A stretch of 33,611 nucleotides of DNA from Oscillospiraceae bacterium (GTDB taxonomy: Bacteria; Bacillota; Clostridia; Oscillospirales; Ruminococcaceae), in the NCBI GenBank assembly GCA_017461565.1, contig JAFTXQ010000008.1, positions 1 to 33,611 of the forward strand, read 5' to 3'. The position numbers and the translations under genes were made by a program. The notes beneath the pieces were generated by a model. It had not been told where the DNA came from. It saw nothing but the letters and a program-made list of their open reading frames with translations, and ran no database searches. Shown one piece after another: positions 1 through 6,842 of this stretch. Within the stretch, counting starts at the first letter, position 1; every line of letters begins with the position of its first letter.

Positions 1-10
1 CTGGAATCAT

Positions 11-53
11 CAAGGTTGCAACATTGCAAGATTGCAATGACTGTGGTTTGCAA
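11..53. repeat. Left cluster of four TTGCAA sites (left arm of inverted repeat)
   Basis: TTGCAA occurs at 16, 24, 32 and 48, that is at 8, 8 and 16 bp spacing. Positions 24-45 are an exact inverted copy of 1065-1086 (22 bp). The cluster lies just downstream of the tnpV-like gene. The regular spacing resembles iterons or multiple binding sites for one protein; function is inferred only. Confidence 0.6.
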
Positions 54-61
54 TCTTCCTC

Positions 62-397
62 CTAAACGGGAATTCTGATTTGCAGAACAATCTGCTCCAT
101 TACCTCGTGTTCGACCGTGAGAGAACGCATTTTCTCCCACGATACGATTTCGCTGAAAGTAGTTGGTCGGGGATTTTTCTGGGCGTACTGTCTGCGGAGC
201 AGTTCCCACATTTCCCAAGCCTCGTTGTCAATCCGTCGGGCAAGCTCATCAAATTCGCCGTCCTTGAAATTTGCCGAGATTTCGTCGGGAGTGCAGTTTT
301 CTTTCATATATCTCCGCCAAGCCTCGCCCCAGCGACCTATGGGGTTTTGAATAAGCTCCTGTTCTTCGGTGGTTAAGGTTTGTTTGAGTTCGGTCAT
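62..397 (-). CDS. tnpV: TnpV-like transposon-associated protein
   Basis: A 111-residue soluble protein. The central stretch (IGRWGEAWRRYMKENCTP, residues 20-37), followed by acidic helices with many Trp and Glu and a C-terminal EHEVMEQIVLQ helix, matches my memory of the TnpV family carried by clostridial Tn4451-type and other integrative elements. TnpV has no established biochemical role. The ATG start is preceded by AAAGGAC at a good distance. It is transcribed away from the GyrI-like gene, and both lie between mirror-image TTGCAA clusters, so it belongs to accessory DNA. Family assignment is from remembered sequence likeness, not a search. Confidence 0.7.
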   Translation of the reverse strand: MTELKQTLTTEEQELIQNPIGRWGEAWRRYMKENCTPDEISANFKDGEFDELARRIDNEAWEMWELLRRQYAQKNPRPTTFSEIVSWEKMRSLTVEHEVMEQIVLQIRIPV

Positions 398-416
398 AAT
401 TATAAGTCCTTTCGTA

Positions 417-445
417 TTGAATTTTGTGGGTGGGTGTGGTATAAT
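417..445 (+). promoter_or_regulatory. Sigma-A-type promoter for the GyrI-like gene
   Basis: TTGAAT at 417-422 and a perfect TATAAT at 440-445 are separated by 17 bp. The predicted start near 452 lies 28 bp before the ATG at 480. Confidence 0.75.
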
Positions 446-479
446 TAATCTGTAAATAATAAATTTGTGGAGGAGCTAT

Positions 480-944
480 ATGAAAATCGAAAAACAAATT
501 AAACCTTCGTTCTCTATAATCGGTAAAGAAGGCTCAACCTTGGATGGTCAAGGCTTTATTCAAAAGTTGTGGGATGACGCAAATTCTCATTTCAATGAAG
601 TTCAGTCATTAGCCAAGAAAGATGAAAATAACAATTTGGTTGGTATTTGGGGTGCAATGTCCGATTGTTCTCATTCATACAAGCCGTGGGAAGATAACTT
701 CAGCAAAGGATTATATCTTGCTGGTGTTGAATGTGTAGATGATGCTATAGCACCACAGGGATGGACAAAATGGACAATTCCAGGATATGAGTATCTTTGT
801 GTAGAGGTTGAAGGCGAAAACACTTTTTCTGATGTACTGGACTATATGAATACAAACGATTTCACCTTGGTAGGTGCTGTTCATGACTTTACTTGCCCAT
901 CAAATGGAAAGAATTATATGTTTTTTCCGATAAGAACAATTTGA
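480..944 (+). CDS. GyrI-like / AraC effector-binding domain protein
   Basis: A 154-residue stand-alone small-molecule-binding domain. The features seen are an N-terminal strand (FSIIGKEGS), a helix with FIQKLWDDANSHF, a central GIWGAMSD strand, the YLAGVEC segment, the conserved W-x-K-W-x-IPG-x-x-Y segment near residues 95-105, and a C-terminal hydrophobic strand. This order is that of the GyrI-like superfamily, whose members bind hydrophobic or cationic compounds, inhibit gyrase, or serve as effector domains of MerR/AraC regulators. No DNA-binding domain is attached. The ATG at 480 is preferred over an upstream in-frame TTG (465) because GTGGAGGAG sits 5 bp before it. A strong promoter precedes it. 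The ligand is unknown. Confidence 0.7.
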   Translation: MKIEKQIKPSFSIIGKEGSTLDGQGFIQKLWDDANSHFNEVQSLAKKDENNNLVGIWGAMSDCSHSYKPWEDNFSKGLYLAGVECVDDAIAPQGWTKWTIPGYEYLCVEVEGENTFSDVLDYMNTNDFTLVGAVHDFTCPSNGKNYMFFPIRTI

Positions 945-981
945 CATATACAAATTTATCGGTCAGTTAATTCCACTTTGC

Positions 982-1045
982 GTGACGGCTGGTGACGGTT
1001 ATTTAGACACCGCCACCGCTATCACAAAAACCGTCACAGCTGTCA
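982..1045. other. Origin-like inverted repeat downstream of repA-like gene
   Basis: Two GTGACGG words (982-988, 992-998) face CCGTCAC (1031-1037) and TGTCAC (1041-1046). Together 983-1000 and 1029-1045 form an imperfect inverted repeat of about 17 bp. With the adjacent TTGCAA cluster this makes a repeat-dense, gene-free stretch (945-1097) next to a RepA-type ATPase. It is a candidate replication or recombination site of the element; this is inference. Confidence 0.4.
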
Positions 1046-1056
1046 CCTGTTCAAGG

Positions 1057-1094
1057 TTGCAAAGCACAGTCATTGCAATCTTGCAACCTTGCAA
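1057..1094. repeat. Right cluster of four TTGCAA sites (right arm of inverted repeat)
   Basis: TTGCAA occurs at 1057, 1073, 1081 and 1089, spaced 16, 8 and 8 bp, the mirror image of the left cluster. Positions 1065-1086 are the exact reverse complement of 24-45. The cluster touches the 3' end of the repA-like gene. Confidence 0.6.
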
Positions 1095-1097
1095 TGT

Positions 1098-2060
1098 TCA
1101 CTCCGATAATTTCCAATACCAGCTCTCGCCGACCTTGAATGAGGTTACGGCGAGAGCTTTTTTCGCCTCGTCAAGCGTTCGTTTGCTGAAATCCATTTCC
1201 GCAGCAGCACCAAGTATTTCCTTTTGGCTTTTTTCGCCGTCGGCAAGTATATCAAGCAGAAAGTCCTTTGCTGTTTCCAGTTTGCTGATACTTGTACCGC
1301 CGTCCTCCAAAAACTGGTCTGCGGTGATGTCTATCGCTCCTCGCCATTCGAGAGCGGAGCTTTCGTTTATCTCGAACATAAGTGACTGCCCCGTGGGAGC
1401 AAGGCTGCTTTTGGCGTGGCTCATAACACGCTTTGTCGGATCGTTTTTCATCTTACCCACAATCAGCATACTTCTTGCCACTGCAGGAATATCTATTGAG
1501 CCTAATCCTCGGTATGCACATTTCTGTCCTGCACTTTTATTAAGATGTCCGATGAGAACAACTGCACAGCCGTAGCTTTCAGCTATTCTTCCCAAGTGAG
1601 ACATTACGGGGCGTATCTCGTTTGCTCGGTGCATATCAACATTCGCACCAAGATAGGCTTGAATGGGGTCGAGAATAACCAGCTTTGCGTTAGTCTGCTT
1701 TATAGCCTCCTCGATACGCTCATCATTCATAGAAAGCTCTTCTTTGCTTTCATCTATAACGAGAATGTGGCTGCAATCCGCATTAACAGCCTCTAATCTC
1801 GGTTTAATGGTGTCGGCAAGTCCGTCCTCTGCGGTCTGATAGATGATGTTCACAGGCTCTCGGTTGTCTGTATCACCGGGGAGCATATCTCCACGGGTGA
1901 GTGCAGCGGCGATAGCGAGGGCGAGAGTTGTTTTGCCCTCGCCCGGATCGCCTTGGATTATCGTAATTTTTCCGAGAGGTATGTACGGTTTCCACAGCCA
2001 TTTGACGGGAACGGACTCCACATCACTCATATTGATAAGGGTGAGCGGGGTTTTACTCAT
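1098..2060 (-). CDS. RepA-type AAA/RecA-fold ATPase of a mobile element
   Basis: A 320-residue P-loop ATPase. Walker A is GDPGEGKTT near residues 37-45. A Walker B-like strand (KLVILDPIQAYLG, about 126-138) and a sensor strand ending in VVLIGHLNK (about 163-171) follow. This is the AAA_25/RepA hexameric helicase layout found in plasmids, prophages and integrative elements. The C-terminus (about 250-320) looks like a winged helix (KSQKEILGAAAEMDFSKRTL). The ATG overlaps the upstream small gene by 8 bp with AAGGCGG as ribosome site, so the two are co-translated. The likely role is replication or maintenance of the element. Its 3' end abuts the TTGCAA cluster and origin-like repeat. Confidence 0.8.
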   Translation of the reverse strand: MSKTPLTLINMSDVESVPVKWLWKPYIPLGKITIIQGDPGEGKTTLALAIAAALTRGDMLPGDTDNREPVNIIYQTAEDGLADTIKPRLEAVNADCSHILVIDESKEELSMNDERIEEAIKQTNAKLVILDPIQAYLGANVDMHRANEIRPVMSHLGRIAESYGCAVVLIGHLNKSAGQKCAYRGLGSIDIPAVARSMLIVGKMKNDPTKRVMSHAKSSLAPTGQSLMFEINESSALEWRGAIDITADQFLEDGGTSISKLETAKDFLLDILADGEKSQKEILGAAAEMDFSKRTLDEAKKALAVTSFKVGESWYWKLSE

Positions 2061-2286
2061 TGAGAGCCGCCTTGTCGTTGAAATAGCCTGTTGCCTCCCA
2101 CACCAGCTTGTCGGAGCAGTAATATGTGTATTCAGATGAACCTTCGTTCTTCATCGCAACCCCGAAAGGAAGTATGCCACGCTGTAAGCCGATGCGGATA
2201 AACTGCGGATTTTTGCCTGTTGCACGGGCAATTTCGGCGATAGGTACATTTCTACCTGTGAATTTAGGGTGTTCTACATAATTCAT
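2053..2286 (-). CDS. Small helix-turn-helix / excisionase-like protein
   Basis: A 77-residue protein with a predicted HTH (VPIAEIARATGKNPQFIRIG, about residues 14-33) followed by a wing-like stretch, as in excisionase- or MerR-type small DNA-binding proteins that sit next to repA-like ATPases in clostridial elements. It has a strong AAGGAGG ribosome site and is the first gene of a two-gene unit with the ATPase (8-bp overlap). It is driven by the consensus leftward promoter at 2387-2415. Whether it controls excision, replication or transcription cannot be read from the sequence. Confidence 0.65.
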   Translation of the reverse strand: MNYVEHPKFTGRNVPIAEIARATGKNPQFIRIGLQRGILPFGVAMKNEGSSEYTYYCSDKLVWEATGYFNDKAALNE

Positions 2287-2305
2287 TTCATTTCCTCCTT
2301 ACTTA

Positions 2306-2334
2306 TTGACTATTCGGTGTTAGTGTGGTATAAT
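2306..2334 (+). promoter_or_regulatory. Rightward promoter toward the XRE regulator
   Basis: TTGACT (2306-2311) and TATAAT (2329-2334) are separated by 17 bp. The predicted start near 2341 gives a leader of about 147 nt that runs through the opposing leftward promoter and both palindromic operator candidates before the GTG at 2488. Confidence 0.7.
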
Positions 2335-2386
2335 TTATACACAAAAGTCAGCGAACAATAACTTATAGTGTATCTTTACCAATTTT

Positions 2387-2415
2387 ATTATAATCCACTA
2401 TGAGTGACTTGTCAA
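2387..2415 (-). promoter_or_regulatory. Consensus leftward promoter for the HTH-repA unit
   Basis: On the minus strand TTGACA (2410-2415) and TATAAT (2387-2392) have a 17-bp spacer, a perfect sigma-A consensus. The predicted start is near 2380, about 39 bp from and pointing into the rightward start site. Confidence 0.8.
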
Positions 2416-2447
2416 CACTTTTAAGTGATTTTAGATAACTTAAAAGT
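2416..2447. promoter_or_regulatory. Twin palindromic operator candidates
   Basis: CACTTTTAAGTG (2416-2427) and ACTTAAAAGT (2438-2447) are two ACTT-N2-AAGT palindromes. Their centres are 21 bp apart, two helical turns. The first touches the -35 box of the leftward promoter. They are likely sites for the adjacent XRE protein; this is inference. Confidence 0.55.
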
Positions 2448-2487
2448 GACTTTCGTGAATTATGCACAATGTTTCAGGAGGTTTTCT

Positions 2488-3192
2488 GTGTTCTATAACC
2501 AACTCATCAAGCTCTGTGAGGAGCGTAACGAAAAACCAACACCATTGTTAAAGTCATTAGGATTAAGTGCAACAAATCTGAAAAGGTGGCAGAACGGCTC
2601 TACCGTTAATTCTGATATACTTGCCAAACTTTCAGAACACTTTGATGTCCCCGTAGATTATTTCTTTGAAGATGATGAGCCAGCCGACAAAATGGTAATT
2701 ACCGATGACGGCAATTCTATCAAGAAAGTGTATAATGTGCTTGCGGCTCACCCCGACCATATAGCGAGTATGTATTCTGGCACGACGATTTCTTCCGCCG
2801 ACCTCAACAGAATAGCAGCATATATGAACTGTTCGGTTGAGTACCTTGTGCCTGCTGATTTAGCGGTTGAGGGAGCCGATGACGGCAAGACAAGCTCCGT
2901 CATTCCAGATAAGGACTGCATTTTGAACATTCTTGAAAAGCTCGCAGGTAATGCTGCATACCGCTATCTTCAGGTCAGAATATCGTCCATCATCATTTCC
3001 AACCTTGCCAAGAAGAACATCACAATGGACAAGCTGATTGATATAAACCTATCTGAAAAGAAAATCCGTGACCTGTACGACTTGGCAATGCCCGCAGAAA
3101 AGAAAAAAGGTCTGAATTTTTCAGACCTTATGAGGATTTCCGAGGCTTTTAATGTCAGCTATGATTTTATGTTGACGGGGAATGGGGAGTAA
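2488..3192 (+). CDS. XRE-family transcriptional regulator of the element
   Basis: A 234-residue protein. The N-terminal HTH (about residues 3-60: LIKLCEERN, LLKSLGLSATNLKRWQNG, ILAKLSEHFDVPVDYFF) is typical of Xre/Cro-type repressors of clostridial mobile elements. Two further segments, DLNRIAAYMNCSVEYLV (105-121) and DLMRISEAFNVSYDFML (213-229), repeat the last helices of an XRE domain. The GTG at 2488 is chosen because CAGGAGG ends 6 bp upstream; an in-frame GTG at 2425 lacks a ribosome site and lies between the operator candidates. It is transcribed opposite to the HTH-repA unit and probably represses it. The coding region contains a perfect 10-bp inverted repeat (3107-3129). Confidence 0.75.
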   Translation: MFYNQLIKLCEERNEKPTPLLKSLGLSATNLKRWQNGSTVNSDILAKLSEHFDVPVDYFFEDDEPADKMVITDDGNSIKKVYNVLAAHPDHIASMYSGTTISSADLNRIAAYMNCSVEYLVPADLAVEGADDGKTSSVIPDKDCILNILEKLAGNAAYRYLQVRISSIIISNLAKKNITMDKLIDINLSEKKIRDLYDLAMPAEKKKGLNFSDLMRISEAFNVSYDFMLTGNGE

Positions 3193-3323
3193 GTACAATT
3201 TATTAAATGCAAAAGTTCGTATCTGGTGTAAATTGGATGCGAGCTTTTTATATATGCGATTGCGTTTTGGGTTATGTATATGAAAACAAAATAAGGAATT
3301 ATTTGAAAAATTTTATTATCATA

Positions 3324-3352
3324 TTGACTTATTTCGCTTGAACGAATATAAT
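3324..3352 (+). promoter_or_regulatory. Promoter of the restriction-modification operon
   Basis: TTGACT (3324-3329) and TATAAT (3347-3352) are spaced 17 bp. The predicted start near 3359 leaves a 30-nt leader before the TTG start codon of the methyltransferase. The rest of 3193-3388 is AT-rich with no other feature seen. Confidence 0.75.
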
Positions 3353-3388
3353 ATTTATAGGCATACATTGATTATGGGGTGATTTAAT

Positions 3389-4840
3389 TTGAATAATTAT
3401 ATAACAGTTCAAGAGGCAGCACAAAAATGGAATTTGACGCCAAGGCGTATTCAGATATTGTGCAACGAAGAGCGTATTGAAGGAGCGGTTAGAGTAAGCA
3501 GAGTTTGGTTAATCCCAGCTTCTGCTCCTAAACCAGCTAGACAAACCAAAATAGCGAAAAACGAAAAGAGACAGACTACTATAAATGTTCTTTCGCTTTT
3601 TTCAGGTTGCGGCGGAATGGATTTAGGTTTTGAGGGCAATTTCGAAGTCCTTTCAAAGTCTGTAAATAAAGCTATAAATCCTCATTGGGATATTACTCCG
3701 ATTGATGCAAATTGGGTTAAATTGCCTAAAAACCGTTTTCACACTGTTTTTGCTAACGATATACGAGAAGATGCCAAAAAGGCTTGGACAAACTATTTTG
3801 GTTCTAGAGGAATAAGCAGTTCAACATATTGTCTTGATAGTATTGTTGACCTTGTAAAATTACATAAGGAAAACGGTGTAAAGATATTTCCTAAAAATGT
3901 CGATATCGTAACTGGTGGCTTTCCTTGTCAGGATTTCTCCATTGCAGGAAAAAGATTAGGTTTTGATTCTGATAAAAGCCATAAAGGAAAAACACTTAAC
4001 GATGACACACCAAGCATTGAAAGCAGAGGACAGTTATATATGTGGATGCGTGAAGTAATAGCGATTACGCAACCCAAAATGTTTGTTGCCGAAAATGTAA
4101 AGGGACTTGTTAATTTAGGCGATGTAAAATCCATTATCGAACACGACTTTAGCACTATTGGTGGCGATGGATATCTTGTAGTAAGTGCAAGAGTTCTGCA
4201 CGCTGCTGATTATGGTATACCGCAGTCAAGAGAGCGTGTCATTTTCTTTGGCTTTAAAAAATCCGCATTAACAAAAGAGGCAATTCGTGCTCTGTCATCG
4301 GAGTGTATTCCCGCCGATTTCGACCCTTATCCGTTAATTACGCACGCTTATAATAACAATGATGAAAGTTTACTACCTCCGGTAACATTAAGACAAGCTT
4401 TCGTAGGTTTGGATGAGCCACATAAATCATCCGATATATCTCAACAGAAATACTCAAAAGCGAAATATATGGGTAAACATTGTCAAGGGCAAACAGAGGT
4501 TAAGTTAGATGGAATTGGCCCTACCATACGTTCTGAACATCACGGAAATATCGAATTCCGTCGATTAAGCGCAGAGCACGGTGGAAAAAATATTGATGAA
4601 TTAAAAAGCGGACAAGAAGAAAGACGACTTACAATTCGCGAATGCGCACGTATTCAGACTTTCCCAGATAACTATTCTTTTGTGTTCAAGAATAAGGAAA
4701 CGGGTGCAAGTGTATCGGCTTCAGAGGCTTATAAACTAATAGGAAATGCAGTGCCACCGTTGTTAGGATTTCATATAGCAAAACGCTTGGAATTGTTATG
4801 GGATAAATATTTTGGAGGAAAAAACGATGATAATTTCTGA
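3389..4840 (+). CDS. DNA (cytosine-5) methyltransferase, type II modification enzyme
   Basis: A 483-residue enzyme that methylates cytosine C5 in a specific DNA site using S-adenosylmethionine. Motif I is LSLFSGCGGMDLGF (69-81); motif IV has the catalytic Cys180 in GGFPCQDFS; motif VI is AENVKGL (234-240); motif VIII is QSRERV (279-284); motif X is IGNAVPP (451-457). The variable target region lies at roughly 300-410. The first 45 residues form a separate helix-turn-helix (TVQEAAQKWNLTPRRIQILC), unusual for a minimal enzyme and possibly autoregulatory. It starts at TTG with GGGGTGA upstream. Its end overlaps the endonuclease start by 14 bp. AT-rich codon use suggests transfer. The target sequence cannot be inferred. 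Confidence 0.92.
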   Translation: MNNYITVQEAAQKWNLTPRRIQILCNEERIEGAVRVSRVWLIPASAPKPARQTKIAKNEKRQTTINVLSLFSGCGGMDLGFEGNFEVLSKSVNKAINPHWDITPIDANWVKLPKNRFHTVFANDIREDAKKAWTNYFGSRGISSSTYCLDSIVDLVKLHKENGVKIFPKNVDIVTGGFPCQDFSIAGKRLGFDSDKSHKGKTLNDDTPSIESRGQLYMWMREVIAITQPKMFVAENVKGLVNLGDVKSIIEHDFSTIGGDGYLVVSARVLHAADYGIPQSRERVIFFGFKKSALTKEAIRALSSECIPADFDPYPLITHAYNNNDESLLPPVTLRQAFVGLDEPHKSSDISQQKYSKAKYMGKHCQGQTEVKLDGIGPTIRSEHHGNIEFRRLSAEHGGKNIDELKSGQEERRLTIRECARIQTFPDNYSFVFKNKETGASVSASEAYKLIGNAVPPLLGFHIAKRLELLWDKYFGGKNDDNF

Positions 4841-5900
4841 AAATAGAAAGCCACCGCTTGAGGCGTTTCGCGAATTGATGAGCAAAACAGATGAAACGCT
4901 TAACGCCGAATCTGCAGGAAAAGAAAAGTATTATAGCGGTCGTAACGGTACGCAGCTTGAGGAGGATGTTTGTGATGCATTAACAAGATGTGCCGTAAAT
5001 ACCCCTTTTGAGGGCACAATTCAGTTAGTTTCTGGTGCGTCCTTTCCCGATATTGTTGCAAGCAAGTATTATGGTGTAGAGGTAAAAAGCACGAACAAAA
5101 ATCATTGGAAATCAATAGGCAGCAGCATTTTAGAATCAACAAGAAATCAAAGCGTAGAAAGAATATTTCTTACATTCGGAAAGCTGGGTGCGCCTATAGC
5201 GTTCAAAAGTCGTCCTTACGAGGAATGTTTGTCCGGTATTTCTGTTACCCACTATCCAAGATATCAGATTGATATGGAACTAGGTGTTGGTGAAACCATA
5301 TTTGATAAAATGGGCGTTCCTTATGATACATTACGAAAAATGGATAATCCGGTTGCGCCTGTCTCCCAGTATTATAAAAAGAAACTAAAACCAGGTGAAA
5401 GTTTATGGTGGGCAGCTGATGCAGATGTAGAAGAAACTGTTGCACCTCCTACCGTAAAGCTTTGGAGTGCATTAACTCCAGAAGAAAAAAATATATACAC
5501 GGTTAAAGGATATGCGTTATTTCCGGAAATACTTACTCCAAACAGCACAAAGAAATATCAACGCTATGCTCTTTGGCTGGCGACACATTGCGGTATTATA
5601 AACACCAATATTCGTGACCAATTTTCTGCAGGAGGGCGTGTTGATATTATTACAGACAAAGGTGTGTATGAAAAAATGCCTGCTGCATTTGGTCGCATCG
5701 TAAAATACAAAGATTTAATAATTGATACCCTCATTACAGAGAATTCTGAACTTTTGAAAGAATATTGGGAATTGCTTGATAGTGTTCCCGAAAATCGTAT
5801 TCTCTATTGGTGTCAGTTAGCTGCGTTATCGGCAGGTAAGAGTTCGAAAGATAATTGCAACGATATGTACTGTATGCTCCGAACAATTTTTAACGTATAA
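4827..5900 (+). CDS. Type II restriction endonuclease, PD-(D/E)XK fold
   Basis: A 357-residue protein encoded directly after, and overlapping, the cytosine methyltransferase. An acidic helix (GTQLEEDVCDAL, 41-52) precedes FPDIVA (73-78) and YYGVEVKST (81-89). Asp75, Glu85 and Lys87 fit the PD-x(9)-ExK nuclease signature, with Glu45 or Glu46 as the helix acid. The C-terminal 200 residues have no motif I recognise and probably carry DNA recognition. The ATG at 4827 has GGAGG 8 bp upstream and is preferred to the TTG at 4812. It presumably cuts the site protected by the methyltransferase. Family and specificity are not recognised. Confidence 0.8.
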   Translation: MIISENRKPPLEAFRELMSKTDETLNAESAGKEKYYSGRNGTQLEEDVCDALTRCAVNTPFEGTIQLVSGASFPDIVASKYYGVEVKSTNKNHWKSIGSSILESTRNQSVERIFLTFGKLGAPIAFKSRPYEECLSGISVTHYPRYQIDMELGVGETIFDKMGVPYDTLRKMDNPVAPVSQYYKKKLKPGESLWWAADADVEETVAPPTVKLWSALTPEEKNIYTVKGYALFPEILTPNSTKKYQRYALWLATHCGIINTNIRDQFSAGGRVDIITDKGVYEKMPAAFGRIVKYKDLIIDTLITENSELLKEYWELLDSVPENRILYWCQLAALSAGKSSKDNCNDMYCMLRTIFNV

Positions 5901-5917
5901 AGCAACAAGCGAATTGT

Positions 5918-5955
5918 ATTGAAAAAATCTGCATATATATGCAAAAATTTTCAAT
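5918..5955. terminator. Long AT-rich hairpin after the endonuclease
   Basis: ATTGAAAA (5918-5925) pairs with TTTTCAAT (5948-5955), and the centre is a TGCATATATATGCA palindrome. It starts 18 bp after the endonuclease stop. It is a plausible transcript end or 3' stabiliser, but lacks a G/C-rich stem and clear U-tract. Confidence 0.45.
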
Positions 5956-6157
5956 AGAACTTCATCAAACTAAATCGCAATTTACCAAATCACGATTAGA
6001 TAACAGTGCAATCTCAAACTTGTTGCCGCACCGAATTTTTTACCCCCATTTTTTACTGCAACAAACACGCATAATCCCCACCCACCTTCATAAGAAATAC
6101 ACTCATAATACACAACTGAAAAGAAAACCGCATTGATAAAGGCTTTTTTGAGCCGTC

Positions 6158-6366
6158 CAGTTGCTGTTGAAGAAGCGATGAAGTAAGCAGCGTTTCGCTG
6201 CACCAAATTCCGCCTGACGGCGGTAGCTGATAATAAACAAGATTGAACACGTCATTTGCGAGAAATCATGATGACGTGTTCAATTTGTTTTTGAACGAAA
6301 AGTCAGAATGGATGCGGTGTTATGCAGAAAATGAAGATGCGAGACCTCTCAAATAATCTTACTTTA
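6158..6366 (+). repeat. 209-bp direct repeat, copy 1 (integrase leader)
   Basis: Matches 13613-13821 over 209 bp without gaps and with about 7 mismatches by eye. It contains three consecutive hairpins: GCAGCG/CGCTGC, CCGCC/GGCGG, and a perfect 14-bp inverted repeat (6242-6255 with 6271-6284, loop 15) followed by a T-rich stretch. It ends with the ATG and first 15 codons of a tyrosine integrase. It could be a terminator-protected leader or a recombination site. The stretch 5956-6157 before it holds nothing I recognise. Confidence 0.85.
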
Positions 6367-6390
6367 CTTAATGAAGTAGATTTTCCTTAA
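6322..6390 (+). pseudogene. Integrase remnant: first 15 codons only
   Basis: ATG at 6322 begins MQKMKMRDLSNNLTL, identical to the start of the integrase at 13777. After codon 15 the sequence diverges and stops at TAA 6388-6390. This is a truncated 5' end, so either recombination occurred within the integrase gene or the element ends here. Confidence 0.7.
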
Positions 6391-6410
6391 CATGGTATAA
6401 ATATGGAAAA

Positions 6411-6444
6411 TCCGCTGAACCTTAATTAGAAAAGGTTCAGCGGA
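6411..6444 (-). terminator. Terminator of the leftward operon ending at 6532
   Basis: A perfect 13-bp stem (6411-6423 with 6432-6444, loop 8) is followed on the minus strand by TTTTCC and AT-rich sequence. It lies 88 bp beyond the stop of the last leftward gene. Confidence 0.65.
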
Positions 6445-6531
6445 CGCTGATGCCGATACTACGCTACAACAGATTATTAGTCCAAAGGATTTTTAGATAT
6501 TGTTTTGATGTTTGAGATTGGTATTGATAAT

Positions 6532-6750
6532 CTATTTTTTAAAACGAATGATAATGCATACTATTCCAATCACTGCAAGAACAAATCCAATTATCAGAAA
6601 AATTACCATTTTTCGTTTCATTTGTGTGTAATGTTCCGGTGAACCATCAAGCAGATGATAATACCCAAACCTATTGAGTGCAGCAAATAACAAAGATAAA
6701 ACGCATACAATTATACATATAATACCAATAATTAAAAGTGTTTTTTTCAC
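6532..6750 (-). CDS. Small two-helix membrane protein
   Basis: A 72-residue protein with two hydrophobic segments: residues 4-25 (LLIIGIICIIVCVLSLLF) and 48-69 (MVIFLIIGFVLAVIGIVCII). They are separated by a short polar loop with HLLDGSPEHY. Lys/Arg residues at both ends fit a helical hairpin in the membrane. The start is GTG at 6748 with a GGGGGG run just upstream. It is the last gene before a leftward terminator, 92 bp downstream of the LRR-like gene. Family not recognised. Confidence 0.6.
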   Translation of the reverse strand: MKKTLLIIGIICIIVCVLSLLFAALNRFGYYHLLDGSPEHYTQMKRKMVIFLIIGFVLAVIGIVCIIIRFKK

Positions 6751-6842
6751 TGTCCCCCCCTATTCAAACATAAAGCTTCTTTATTACCATCCATGCAGGC
6801 ATTGTGTCACTGCCTTTTCAAGATGATCTTAGTGTCATTACC

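Noticed and set aside
3107-3129. Perfect 10-bp inverted repeat inside the XRE gene as a terminator
   Set aside because: It is within the coding region, has no U-tract after it, and its codons encode a plausible helix.
6053-6250. Minus-strand peptide containing FNLVYYQLPPSGGIWCSETL, also at 13505-13738
   Set aside because: It recurs only because it lies in the 209-bp repeat; it runs antisense through the hairpins and has no ribosome site. The two frames differ outside the repeat.
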